From Amphiura filiformis (taxonomy: Eukaryota > Echinodermata > Ophiuroidea > Amphilepidida > Amphiuridae): DNA of 64,000 nucleotides. The notes under the pieces are model-generated. The model was not told the origin of the DNA, searched no databases, and saw only the letters and a list, made by a program, of their open reading frames with translations. Shown one piece after another: positions 45,576 through 56,200 of the stretch. The translations under genes and the position numbers were made by a program. Where the stretch lies: positions 14,022,243-14,086,242 of the forward strand of contig NC_092642.1 in assembly GCF_039555335.1 (NCBI RefSeq). The letters are read 5' to 3'. The stretch's first letter is position 1. Each line of letters starts with the position of its first letter.

Positions 45576-46221
45576 GTGTGGCCCTGAAAATGGGTCATTT
45601 TGCCGAAAGGTGGGGTGCATGTCCCCCCTGTCCCTCCAGGATTGATGCCCATGCCCGGGGCCCATGCACACACCCATTCTCTCCTTCTAACAAGACCTAC
45701 TTCACTCTCTCACTCAATGCTCACTCACATTCTGCTATACCTCACCAATGATTTTACATTTTTACTGCTAGGACACATTTGGGGGGGGGGGGTGGAAGAG
45801 ATACTGCATCCCCTTAGTGCATTCCTCTTTATTTCTGTTATATTACTACAAAAATAGTGTGATTTAAAGAGAAAATTTCACTCTTTTGCCCAAGTACTAT
45901 AAAGTTGTTTACATCAAGGTAGAGCATGTACGCATATTCACAGCATAGGTAACAGCACATATTACAGACTGGTATGCGTAACCGCATGTAATGCTCTGTG
46001 TGTAATGTGTCACGTTCTATTAGTTTCAGATGCAATCACAAGTGCATGCGGAGCCTATAATAGGGCCTATCACTCATTAAATTTTGGTTGTAATGAAGTT
46101 GAATATCAGTCTTAAATTGATGTTTCAAATGATTTTGTGCTGAAATGCGAAGCACCCACTGGCAATGGACACTCATGTGAAATGTGAAGCATTTGGACAA
46201 ATCTCAGTGGATGGTGGAGGT

Positions 46222-46310
46222 CAGGGAACAACCCAAAAGTTCGATGAAGCCCTATAAACGAAAGTCCTTTCGTTAGAAGGCTAACCCCTCCCTCCGCCCC
46301 TCTAACGTAA
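46222..46310. repeat. GGGAACAACCCAAAAG family, half element
   Basis: GGGAACAACCCAAAAGTTCG and CCCTATAAACGAAAGTCCTT match, in inverted orientation, the sequence at 49340-49424 and, more distantly, the ends of the full element at 47411-47653. Confidence 0.65.
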
Positions 46311-46871
46311 GTGTCAAATATCACAAATTCAACCCGTATGCATTGGGCACAGGGCCGTCGATTGGGTTGTGGAGGGTTGCAACATTGCTAGGATATTGAT
46401 CACGTTTAAGAAACAACAATTCTATTTTATTTTGAAATATATTTCTTCATAAAAATTAGGACTTGCTGGATTTTCAAATAAAAAAGAATCAAAGTGCGGT
46501 ACAGTTGCTTTAAAAACTAGAGCGGTTCTCGGGTTGCGTGGTTTTCGGCATACGCGGTTGGTGTGTAAGGTTGTTGGGTGATGGTATGGTAGTGGTTGTG
46601 TTTAGATGCGAGTTTCTTTTCAGAACCCTGTATGGGCGAAGCCTGGATGGTGGATGGGGAGTGTGGGGTGATTAAAGAAGGAAATAATATGGAAATGTAA
46701 TAGGCCGCACAGCTGTGTAATGTTTATGTTTTACAAGATGCCCAGAGCACGGGTTGGGATATGGGATATCCCCTCGTGGTGTCGAGTTCACAACAGGTGT
46801 TGGTATTGCTTTACCAAAACAACCCGAGCCGTGTGTTGGAAGTTATTGTATGTATAGACAGTTTCCTAGCA

Positions 46872-47325
46872 ATGTTGACTGTACCCACCAAGCTTCATGC
46901 CCATACGACAGATTTTAGTCATTTGACCTCAGATGACCCCTAAGTGACATTGGATTACCCCCAAATGACCTTCCAAACATTTGATTCTTAATGTTGACTG
47001 TACTCACCAAATTTCATGCTGTTATGTCAGTTTTTAGTAATTTGACATCAGATGACCCCTGGGTGACCTCGGATGACACCGAAATGACCTTCCATTAATT
47101 TGACTCTAAATGTTGACTATACCCACCAAGTTTCGTGCCCATATAACAGTTTTAGTAATTTGACCTCAGATGCCCCTGGGTGACCTCGGATGACCCCGAA
47201 ATGACCTTCCAAAATTTTTACTCTTAAGTGTTGACTATATCCATCAAGTTTCGTGCCCATATGACAGTTTTTAGTCATTTGACCTCAGATGAACCCTGGG
47301 TGACCTTGGATGAACCCGAAATCTA
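46872..47325. repeat. Four imperfect ~118-bp tandem units
   Basis: Each unit carries GTTGACTRTACCCACCAAG, a TTCRTGCCCATAYGACAG word, TTTGACCTCAGATGACCCC and AATGACCTTCCAAA. The TGACCTCAGATGACC words echo the repeats at 56.2 and 57.6-57.9 kb. Confidence 0.8.
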
Positions 47326-47410
47326 TTCAGCTCTGTAAGAACATCAACTACAAATACAACTGACCAAGTTTAGGCGATACACCATGTTGTTAAAACCCCT
47401 GTAGACCCTA

Positions 47411-47653
47411 TAAGGAACAAACCAAAAGATCGATGACGTCCTATAAACGTAACTAGTTTCATTTCTCAGTCGACCCCCTCCCTCCCTGCCAGAAACGTAA
47501 TAATGAAATGTTGAAAATTTTGACATAATAATAATGACACATTCTTCAGACCGATGGTTTTGTACAAACGTAATCGAGTATTTTTACCCCCTCACCCCTA
47601 AACGAAACTAGTTTCGTTTATAGGACGTCATTGATCTTTTGGTTTGTTCCCTA
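47411..47653. mobile_element. MITE, 243 bp, GGAACAAACCAAAAG ends
   Basis: AACAAACCAAAAGATCGATG and CGTCCTATAAACG at the left face complements at the right. The interior is noncoding. Confidence 0.75.
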
Positions 47654-47796
47654 ATACTCATCATCATCGCACATGTTGACTTCCAAACTTCATCACAACA
47701 TAAACTTCAAAAATGATCCATTCATACTGTCCCATTTATTGATACCTTCTGTTTGTATCAATTGCCAGTGAGCAAAATACACGTGCTCTGTTCACT

Positions 47797-47831
47797 CAGG
47801 AAAGTTGAGAAAGTCTTTCTCAACTTTCCTG
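47797..47831. repeat. 35-bp perfect hairpin
   Basis: CAGGAAAGTTGAGAAAG, one T, then the exact complement. Flanking TTCACT and GGTTCAC extend weak pairing. Confidence 0.85.
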
Positions 47832-48700
47832 GTTCACTATACACAGCAAGGTATAGGTAGCTATGTGCACGATATTACAACCTCTACCTTGCTGCGTTTA
47901 ATTTGCAGTTCTGACATCTGGCCTGCGCCGGTTTAACAACCAGGTCAAACCTTTGGAGCGGAGGTAGACAGGGATGACAGAATGCTGTGTCGTCATAAAT
48001 TAAATAAAATTTATTACTTTTGGTAAACAAGGGTTGTCTGAGAAGAAAAAATGTGAAAGGTGAAAAGCAAAATGAAAAAAAAGAGAAGAAAAACAGAAGG
48101 GGAAAATGGGGAGAAACAGGAGGGAAATTATGATTTCCTTTCTCCATGCTCAAAATTAAATGTTGAGAGTAAATTCATTTTTTTACCGTTGGAAAGGGTG
48201 CGCCAGTGATTATGTATTAAAACAAACGTTAACAAACAAAAACAAAATTCCCTAAATTGTTATGCCAAAATAAAAATTTAATCTTGTAAATTTTTGGCTC
48301 TATGTAAAGTTTGGAAGGATTTTTGTTTCTCAAAAAAGAAAAAAAATCTGGTGTCATAATGAGTCAAAAGATGTATGTTTTATACAGTAAATGAAGTAAA
48401 AATTATGATGCGCAGTGATTATGCCACGTTATTAAATTTCTAATCTTAATATTTTGTCTTTTTGTCAAAATTCAAAAAGTATGTGATAGCTGATTTATTG
48501 CTCAACCACACCAAGTATTTAGTTTTGTTTAGTTGTGGCGTTAAAATACCCAAACAATTAAGTTTCTGACGATACAGTTCTTTCAGGGACACCCTGTATA
48601 TAGCATGTTTGTACTACAGTATCGATTTTATTGAAGGTCACTGGTAAACAAACACTTGATAGTCTGTGCCTCGGGCCAGACTGTATGTGGCTATCACGAT

Positions 48701-48744
48701 GTTTGTTTGGATCGCCCGACACAAATTGGCTGTGTAGGAGACTA
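48701..48744. repeat. TAGTCTCCT hairpin family, half copy
   Basis: CAAATTGGCTGTGTAGGAGA followed by CTA matches the right arm at 62690-62727. Confidence 0.55.
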
Positions 48745-48840
48745 GGTCTGTGCAAACAAATTAACGACTTTATAGCGAATGCGAGTGTTTCCAAAAAGCA
48801 ACACAAAAGCAAACAAAAATTACGCCCATTGCCCGCTATT

Positions 48841-48898
48841 TACCGCACGAAATGAACGACTCTAATCATGTACCGCACGAAATGAACGACTCTAATCA
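48841..48898. repeat. 30-bp direct repeat, two copies
   Basis: TACCGCACGAAATGAACGAC with TCTAATCA, at 48841-48868 and 48871-48898. From 47900 to 49280 no gene is supported. Confidence 0.9.
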
Positions 48899-49339
48899 GC
48901 TGCGGCAATTCCCCAATGGTGGATAGGCCTATACTATACACGTATTCTTATTCGTGCATTTGACGGACTTGGGTGTTTTTGTTTTTGTTAAATATCTCCT
49001 CTCCTGAACACATATTATTATAGAAAATCTATCTACTTCTTTATTCGATTACATACTATATATCCTGCAACTTTCAATCTACACAGTGGCTAGATAAACC
49101 CTTAAACGTGCGAACAAATATTGCAAAACAAAATTAAAGTATGGCTCTCCGTCTATGGCTCCGCCCATACAAAAAGAACTTACAAGTTGCATGTTGCACT
49201 CTATATTTATTTGAAATCATTTTGAAGCAACCACTGTAAAATGTCAATTACTTCAGAAAATACTAAAATTTTACAATTATATATTAAATCCTTACAAAAA
49301 GATCAACTTTGACCGATGTTTTAACTACTTCTTTACAAA

Positions 49340-49424
49340 TGTAATCGGACTTTTTGACCCCCTCCCTCCTTAAGGACTTTCGTTTATAGGGCTTCATCAA
49401 ACTTTTGGGTTGTTCCCTAATACA
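49340..49424. repeat. GGGAACAACCCAAAAG family, opposite half
   Basis: AAGGACTTTCGTTTATAGGG and AACTTTTGGGTTGTTCCCTA are the complement of the 46222 sequence. From 49425 to 50430 no gene is supported. Confidence 0.65.
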
Positions 49425-50439
49425 TTCTTTCAAGGTCAATGTTTTGCATATACAAATTGTTTGATTAGCATTGACCGACTCTGAAGAAAATTGCAGACCC
49501 AAATAATTTTATTAAATTTCAATAAATCAAAAAATACAAAAAATTCAGGTTATTAATTCCCCCTAGATTGAGAAAATCTCTCTTTTTTTTTTCAAAATTC
49601 ACCATACAAAAATCTCACGTCTAGCATCATCAGACGTGAAAATAGCCTAAATCATAAATCTCAATCAAAAACTTCATTTTGACCACATAGAACCTCCTTA
49701 AAAGCAGTGGCTTGATTTCTTTTTGCTGTTGGGGGATGGTTGGAGAAAATTCTTGAAGTATAGTGAATTCAGCATCTCTTGGCTACAGAATAAGTTTATG
49801 GTCCAAATGCGCATGAAAATTTTGCCATTTTGAAGCTAAACTGTTGAAATATGGTGCAAAAGTGGTGGAATAAATTAGAATGAAGCGCGCAAAAATTTGC
49901 ACTTTTGGGGCTAAAATGGCCAAATATGAGGTTAATTTGGTCAGAAACCCACATACAGCCGTCAACATGGGGGGGGGGTGATTTTATGGATCATCCCCCC
50001 TGGCAAAATATTGGGGGGATTTATCCCCATCCCCCAGGATCTACGCCTAAGCTTAATAAAAAAGATGGTATATTCTTGTCAAAAAGCACGTCCCACAGAA
50101 AAAAAAAAAACCCTTAAAACAAACCCCGCATTCCGCATTACGTTTTGAACTTGGGAAGAGCTTTGAGACAAGGTATTAATGTAAGATGGCCTGATAGTGT
50201 ATTTTCATACAAAATGTTTTGAAACATTCCTTTATAAAACCCAAAATTTAATGATATTGTTACCAAAACCAAAATATAACCTGGGGGAACCTCATCCCCA
50301 CTTTTCTCTATCAAAATGTAAAGTCTTTATTTTCTCATTGACCCTATGAGATATACTGGACTAAAAGATGTTCTAACCCTAACCCGCCAGGGGCTTTTTG
50401 GCAACGGGAAGGGAAAGAAGGAAGGAATAAAGAGAGAAA

Positions 50440-50675
50440 ACAAAGAAAGAAGTTGTTTGCTCTGGGTTGGATTCAAACCCGAGACCCCTCGCATGCCAAG
50501 CACTGGGTTGGCGATACTTTGCCACGGGTCTTGGGCTCGCTGGCCAGCGAAACCGTGCCTATATATCAATAAGGGTGATTGCGTCATCACACCACGTGGG
50601 ATGCACGCATGGACAGCGCATATATCAAGTAGTATTTTGTAGTACCTGGGCCTGTTAGGGTTAATAGTTTGGATT
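50440..50675 (-). repeat. tRNA-derived SINE, copy 1
   Basis: On the minus strand a CCAGTGCTTGGCATGC region and box B GGTTTGAATCC (50469-50479) lie between partly complementary arms (GCCCAAG and CAGAGC). The whole of about 230 bp recurs at 50736-50976. Confidence 0.65.
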
Positions 50676-50735
50676 TTATTAACGTGTCTAAAGTGGGTCA
50701 AATCACATCTTATTCACAAAATATATATGAATGAG

Positions 50736-50976
50736 AAAACAAAGAAAGAAGTTGTTTGCTCAGGGTGGGATTCGAACCTGAGACCCCTCGATCGCATGCC
50801 AAGCACTGGGTCGGTGACACTTTGCCATGGGTCTTGAGCTTCACTGGCCAGCGAAACCGTGCCTATATATCACTTAGGGTGATTGCGTCATCACACCACG
50901 TGGGATGCATATGCATGCACGAACAGCGCGTATATCAAATAGTATTTTGTAGTACCTGGTACTGTTAGGGTTAAAA
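50736..50976 (-). repeat. tRNA-derived SINE, copy 2
   Basis: Box B here is the canonical GGTTCGAATCC (50768-50778). GCTCA at the 5' end and TGAGC after box B could pair as an acceptor stem. Both copies end GTTAGGGTTA on the plus strand. Confidence 0.7.
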
Positions 50977-50999
50977 TGCCAAGAGGGTATGATCCCCCG

Positions 51000-51330
51000 A
51001 ATGGTGTCAAATGAAAGAGAAAGAAGTAAAGAATTTATTAAAATCATTTTCCCCACCGGGGTGACACTCCTCAGAAGACCAGGGTCAATATTTCTACTTT
51101 GGGTCCTTTTCAAAATCCTAAGATGAAAGAGAAAAAAAGTAAGAATATAATCCAAATAATTTCCCCATAGGGGGTTGACATTCCTCATGAGACCTGGGTC
51201 AATGCAAAGAAGGTATGACCTCCCAGTAGTGTCAAATGAAAGAGAAAAAAGTGAAGAATATAATAAAAATAATTTCCCCACTTGGGTCAATATTCCTATT
51301 TTTGGTCCTTGTCTTATCTCAAAATCTCAA
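51000..51330. repeat. Three ~115-bp diverged direct repeats
   Basis: The words GTGTCAAATGAAAGAGAAA, AAGAATATAAT and AATTTCCCCAC...GGGTCAATATTCCT recur about every 115 bp. Confidence 0.7.
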
Positions 51331-51390
51331 GAAGGTATACCCCTACATCTCACATCTACCATAATATACTGTCAAAGGTCCATGGTTCAG

Positions 51391-52101
51391 CTATGGTGCG
51401 GTAACCGCTCTAGTTAAACTTGCTGCTTTCTTTACCTTGTCAACATTTTTGGTAGATATGTTATCAACTGCTGCGCTAATTATTTTAGTTTCAAAATAAT
51501 ATATTAAGTTGCCAAACTTACCCCTACCTGCTCTCTGAAAATAGGTATTCTCAAGTTTCTTTTTACTTATGTCTATATATTTCATCATCTGAATCATATC
51601 AATCTGAACAGCATCATCAGCTTGAGCCACAACTTTTTTCGCTGGAATCACAGTTCTGATTAACCGTAAACATGTTGGATTTTCACAATCTTCAAACTCA
51701 TAGACTACATCCATATATGCATTTAGGAACTCATCACGACATAATGCTAATCCAGGGAACACAATAGATTTTAGATCTTGTCGATCTGCAGACCTCAGTG
51801 TCGTATGCAAAGCAGTTCTAAAGTTTGCGGGGCCTTCATCCAGCCGAACTTCTACGTGGAATAGTCTTTTGTTTTGCCCTATGTTCCCTGCAGATGTACA
51901 GACGACACCTCGATTCACATACAGTCCTCCTCTTGCTTTTTCTTGGGCATATTCTTGTCGGACAAGGTCCCCAGCCGCATCCAATAATCCATCAACATCA
52001 TCTGCGCCAGGGTAGATAAATCTCACCAAGGACTCAGTGTCTTCATTAGTGATATCACCTTCTTGTATCTGTATGCGAACATTATGTCCAAATGATTCCA
52101 T
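51391..52101 (-). CDS. Macro-domain protein or exon
   Basis: A 236-codon frame starts with ATG in the context ATAATGG (A at -3) and ends TRAVTAP. NVRIQIQEGDITNEDTESLV is the first strand of a macro domain, DGLLDAAGDLVRQEYAQ and GGLYVNRGVVCTSAGNIGQN match the G-rich loop regions, and ALHTTLRSADRQDLKSIVFP is the late helix-strand. Macro domains bind or hydrolyse ADP-ribose and occur in antiviral PARPs. The usual VNxAN after GDIT is replaced by VRFIYPG, so catalysis is doubtful. A donor AAGGTAAAG at 51436 would splice in phase 0 after NVDK. Upstream an open frame ending KKEE stops exactly at the ATG (TAATGG), suggesting a frameshift or an unrelated 5' UTR. It lies on the NLR strand, 6.3 kb upstream of the Death exon. 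Confidence 0.7.
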   Translation of the reverse strand: MESFGHNVRIQIQEGDITNEDTESLVRFIYPGADDVDGLLDAAGDLVRQEYAQEKARGGLYVNRGVVCTSAGNIGQNKRLFHVEVRLDEGPANFRTALHTTLRSADRQDLKSIVFPGLALCRDEFLNAYMDVVYEFEDCENPTCLRLIRTVIPAKKVVAQADDAVQIDMIQMMKYIDISKKKLENTYFQRAGRGKFGNLIYYFETKIISAAVDNISTKNVDKVKKAASLTRAVTAP

Positions 52102-52434
52102 TATTCCTCCTTTTTCGCTGTTGTGTTTGGTTGTATCAAGGAAATATTATTGGTTGCGTCAGTTGGTATAGAGAAAAAGGGGGAAATTCTCCCTGATTCA
52201 TCAAATGTAGAGGCAGAATGTGGTAGTGGTCTGCTCAGATATGCAATTTCTTTGCTAAAGAAAAAAAGAAGAAAAAAAACTTATATTATTGTTGATGAAG
52301 TGCTTATTGTTGCCAAAGAATGGTGGGGAGAGCAAAATATTAAAAACCACAATATTTTAAGGAGAATTTGTTCCTTTTCGTTCAAAACTGTGGTCAATGT
52401 ATATACTAAGTAATTAAATTGCAATCAATCTTAC

Positions 52435-52589
52435 CTCCTTTGCAAGAGTATCTGTTCCTGGGTTATGGTCCTGCTTCAGTGTCAGAGTCGGAGGATAACT
52501 TTCTATTTCATCCGCCACCACATACTGTTTCTCCGGTATATCACATAGCTCCGATAACTTATTGGTATCCTCTAAAGGGGCACGTTCAT
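52435..52589 (-). CDS. Unassigned coding exon upstream of the macro exon
   Basis: An acceptor TATAATTATAG and a consensus donor GGAGGTAAGA bound 155 nt open in only one frame (ERAPLEDTNKLSELCDIPEK, then YVVADEIESYPPTLTLKQDH). It starts in phase 1 and ends in phase 0. The next good acceptor (TTTTTTTCTTTAG at 52264) leads into a frame that needs one base, so the two do not join without a shift. No domain is recognised. It may belong to the macro or NLR gene. Confidence 0.45.
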
Positions 52590-52959
52590 CTATAATTATA
52601 ATAATAGCAAAAAGATATGCATTACAATATGAACTTTCACTTGAAAGACAAAGTCTGTATTTGCAAGAACATGTTGGCGGGTCAGAGTGGAGCAAGACCT
52701 ATAGTGGTGTTTGCACTCAAATATTGAGACAAATAAAACTGACACACAAAAGAAATGGTATCATATTAAGAAAAACACTGCAGTTAAAAGGAGAATGCCC
52801 ATTGGCTGAACTGAAGAGGCCGATTTGCAATGAATACAAACCATAACGAACACGACAAAGGGCTCAACCATTCTCTGCTGAGGTAAATTGGTTCTATTTA
52901 GACAAGCTAAATAAAACTGTAATTTAGTTGAATAATTATTTTAACTTTTAAATCACCTA

Positions 52960-55255
52960 GTTAATCTTTTGGGACTAGTGATCATCGTACTGTATTATGG
53001 ACTCCAAAGGATCATGAAATCAGATCCAACAGCGTTCACATCCGCAAAGTACGACCCTGAAAGACTCTAATCTTCATGAGTTTGGCAGATGGATTACTAG
53101 TCATACATGGACTGAGGTCACTGAAGCGGCAAATACAGGTGATAAGACCAGTGCCTTCTACAAAACTCTGAACTCGGCAATACAACTTCACTTCCCTTGT
53201 CGCAAAGTGAAACTTCATGTACATGACAAACCTTGGATCACTCCAGCTATTAAATCGCTTATTTGTAAGAGACAGAAATCCTTCCATGAAGGTAACACTC
53301 ACAATTGGAGAATCATGCGCAACGAAGTCCAGCACGAAATATCCAAAGCAAAGCGTGACTTCTACCGTGACCGGGTACAGCGACTAAAATCAGCGAATCC
53401 GGCAAAGTGGTATCAGCAGATTCGTGTTATGGCTAATATGACAAAAACTGAATCAAACATTGCTCCACCCCAGGGGTCAACCCAAGTGACTTTGTCGCTG
53501 TGGCAAATAGTATCAATGAACATTTCGCATCAGTTGCTAATGACCAGCCACCTCTTAATGTGGATGATCTTCCATCTTTTGAATCGTCTGACAATTCAGC
53601 ATTTGTGGTGTAGCAGCATGAGGTGTACAGAAAACTGAATAACATAAAGAGCGGTAAAGCTGGAGGTCCTGACGGAATACCAAGTAGGATTATCTGCGAA
53701 TTCTCGTATGAACTGAGCTTACCACTCTCCAACATCCTTAACAGATCTTACGCAGAGGGTGTTGTGCCACCCCAGTGCAGAAAGGGCACGGTGGTCCCTA
53801 TCCCCAAGAGTAAGCCTGCAACATATAACAGTCTCCGCCCAATATCTTTAATGGACCATTTTGCTAAGGTAGCCGAATCATTCATGAATCAGTGGCTCAT
53901 GGACGATATTCAAGAACATATTGATCCCAACCAGTTTGGAAACCGGAAAGGGGTGGCGACTACGCACTACCTTGTCAAACTGTTGCATACACTACACAAA
54001 AATGCAGACAAACCAGGAAGCCACAGTACGCTGGTGGTCACTGACTTCAGCAAAGCGCTTGACCGCATAAACCACAATGTACTCATTCGCAAATTAATCA
54101 ATCTTGGAGTCCGTCCCCCTGTGGTTGCGTGGCTTTGCAGCTTCCTTACGCAAAGAGCACAATGTGTTCGGTACAAAGGCGCCATTTCATCGTGGATAAC
54201 GCTGAAGGGAAGTTTACCCCAAGGCACCTTATTCGGTCCAAATGGATTTCTTGTCATGATTAATTCTGCACTTGTTGACACACCATCGTCTATCTGTGTT
54301 CTCAAATATGTTGACGACATGACCATCATAGAATCAGCTAAGGCAACGCAGCCTACCACCATCCAAGATCAGTTGAACACTTTTGCAGACTGGTCAAATG
54401 AGAACAACATGAAGCTCAATCCTGAGAAGTGCGCATATATGTCAATCTCGTTCTTAAAGCGACCGCTAAATCACGTGCTGAAACTCTGTAACACTAATCT
54501 TAATCAGGTGGATGTCACCAAAATCCTTGGCGTCCAAATCTCAGCTGACTTGACATGGTCAACTCACATTGATCAAATGCTGAAGAAAGCCAACGGTAGG
54601 CTTCACATGCTGAAGCTGCTGAAAAGGTTTGACTTGCCGATTGAAGATCTTGTGACAATATATGTTGGCTACGTCAGACCACTTACAGAATACGTTGCTC
54701 CGGTTTGGCATTCAAGCATCACCGCCAAACAACAATCCGCCATTGAACGTGTGCAAAAGCGGGCTTGCAAGATCATCCTGGGCAACAAATACTCCACCTA
54801 TGATGAGGCTTTGACCACATGCAACCTTACCGTGTTGACTGAGAGAAGGAAACATATCTGTGTAACATTCGTCAATGCAATGATGAGTTCTCATCAATTC
54901 CGCGAATGGCTACCTCTCCTGTCGGCAGTAGCACAAGTCTGCTACTTACGTAATTCAGATCATCTGACCACTGTGCGTTGCAGAACTAAACGCTACCAAG
55001 AAAGTCCAATACCCTATCTCACCAAACTGTACAATGACCAACTAATGTGATCTTTTATCATTATTATCATGTGCAATATTATGAACAATTTTAATGCAAA
55101 TGTGTTCTCATCAATCTTTTATGTCAATTTTAATGTCAATTTTAATGAATAATGTGTTAATATGTTTATTATATTTTGTAAATATGTGGCAATTCAGTTT
55201 TTACTGCGAGTGCATCTTAATAAACCATTTATCTATCTATCTATCTATCCATTTT
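52960..55255 (+). mobile_element. 5'-truncated non-LTR retrotransposon (CR1/L2/Jockey group)
   Basis: It begins in the last part of an AP-endonuclease (TSDHRTVLW, the catalytic SDH motif), runs through KPWITPAIKSLICKRQKSFH and NEVQHEISKAKRDFY linker sequences in a second frame, then the RT frame, and ends in (ATCT)n at 55230-55252. A short tandem 3' end without poly(A) is usual for the CR1/L2 group. At least two frameshifts (near 53050 and 53620) break it. Confidence 0.88.
53623..55050 (+). pseudogene. Reverse transcriptase frame of the LINE
   Basis: The 475 codons hold the RT blocks in order: SGKAGGPDGIPSRII, LRPISLMDHFAKVAES, DFSKALDRINHNVLI, GSLPQGTLFGPNGF, LKYVDDMTII (the catalytic YVDD), NNMKLNPEKC and TKILGVQISADLTWSTHI, followed by the thumb and C-terminal domain (RPLTEYVAPVWHSS, ERVQKRACKIILG). 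GTLFGP in place of the common GTVLGP is a minor change. The frame is intact to its stop, so the copy is fairly young, but endonuclease and ORF1 are missing or broken, so it cannot move by itself. Confidence 0.85.
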
Positions 55256-55259
55256 GTAC

Positions 55260-56200
55260 TTCACAAAACCCGGTCTACGAATTCCTGGATACGCGCCTTA
55301 TTACATACATGACTTGTTTTACTAATATTTTGATCGTAATAATTAAACAATGTATTTCGTCATTTTATTTTTTTAAAAAACAATATTTTTTTCAGGGTAT
55401 GTCAGTTTACTAAATTACATTGCAATTGTGTAAAAATCAGACATTTGAAAAACTTAGGCTCTGAAAACTAAATCAATAATTCTACAAAGACGGTCTACAT
55501 AAATATAAAGAAATTTGTTTTGAGAACAGTAAGGGGGGGGGGCATTGCATTTTTGAAGGTGTTATTCATATACTTGCCTTTATTTCCTTACTGGTTTTCA
55601 AGGGCTGTATATTTTAACTGAAAATTTTATTTGCAGTAAATATATTTGTTGTCATAGCTTATGTTCAAAACAGTACTGCTGCTCAATATTTAGATATTCT
55701 TCACTGCTTAACATATTTCCTGCTCAATCTACATGATCTAGCTGTATTATACTCTTGCCTGCAATATGACTTAATGCCAGTGGGAGAAGAAGTAACTGGT
55801 ACCCGCCCCCTTTTTGGAGAACATCTTTCCCCCTGTTGAACATTATATTTCCAATTGAAGTAAACATTTTTAAAGACCCCCTGTAAAATGGCCATTGCAG
55901 AGATTTCAAGATATGAATGAACCTACCAAAAGCAATATTAGGCTAATATTGTCTATAAAATGTACATGGTCGTCATTTTGGTCCATACTATGTCGACTAA
56001 AATTAAAACATAAAACATAAAATTAAAACATATTTAGAACATGTACTTTGAAATTATTATTTTTGTGCATAATCCGTTATATAAATATATTAGTTCACAA
56101 AATGCCTACGATGATATGGGTAGTGAACACTACACATAGTAAATATTCATGTGAAACATTTTTTGCATTGTTGCAAAACCTTTTTTTTTCACTTGCAGCC
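55260..56200. other. No gene seen
   Basis: AT-rich sequence with a short G-run (55530) and no supported exon. Confidence 0.45.

Noticed and set aside
52123-52413. Plus-strand 96-codon frame
   Set aside because: Antisense of the upstream part of the macro exon; lysine-rich by the polypyrimidine tract of an acceptor.
53967-54362. Minus-strand 131-codon frame
   Set aside because: Shadow of the LINE reverse-transcriptase frame.
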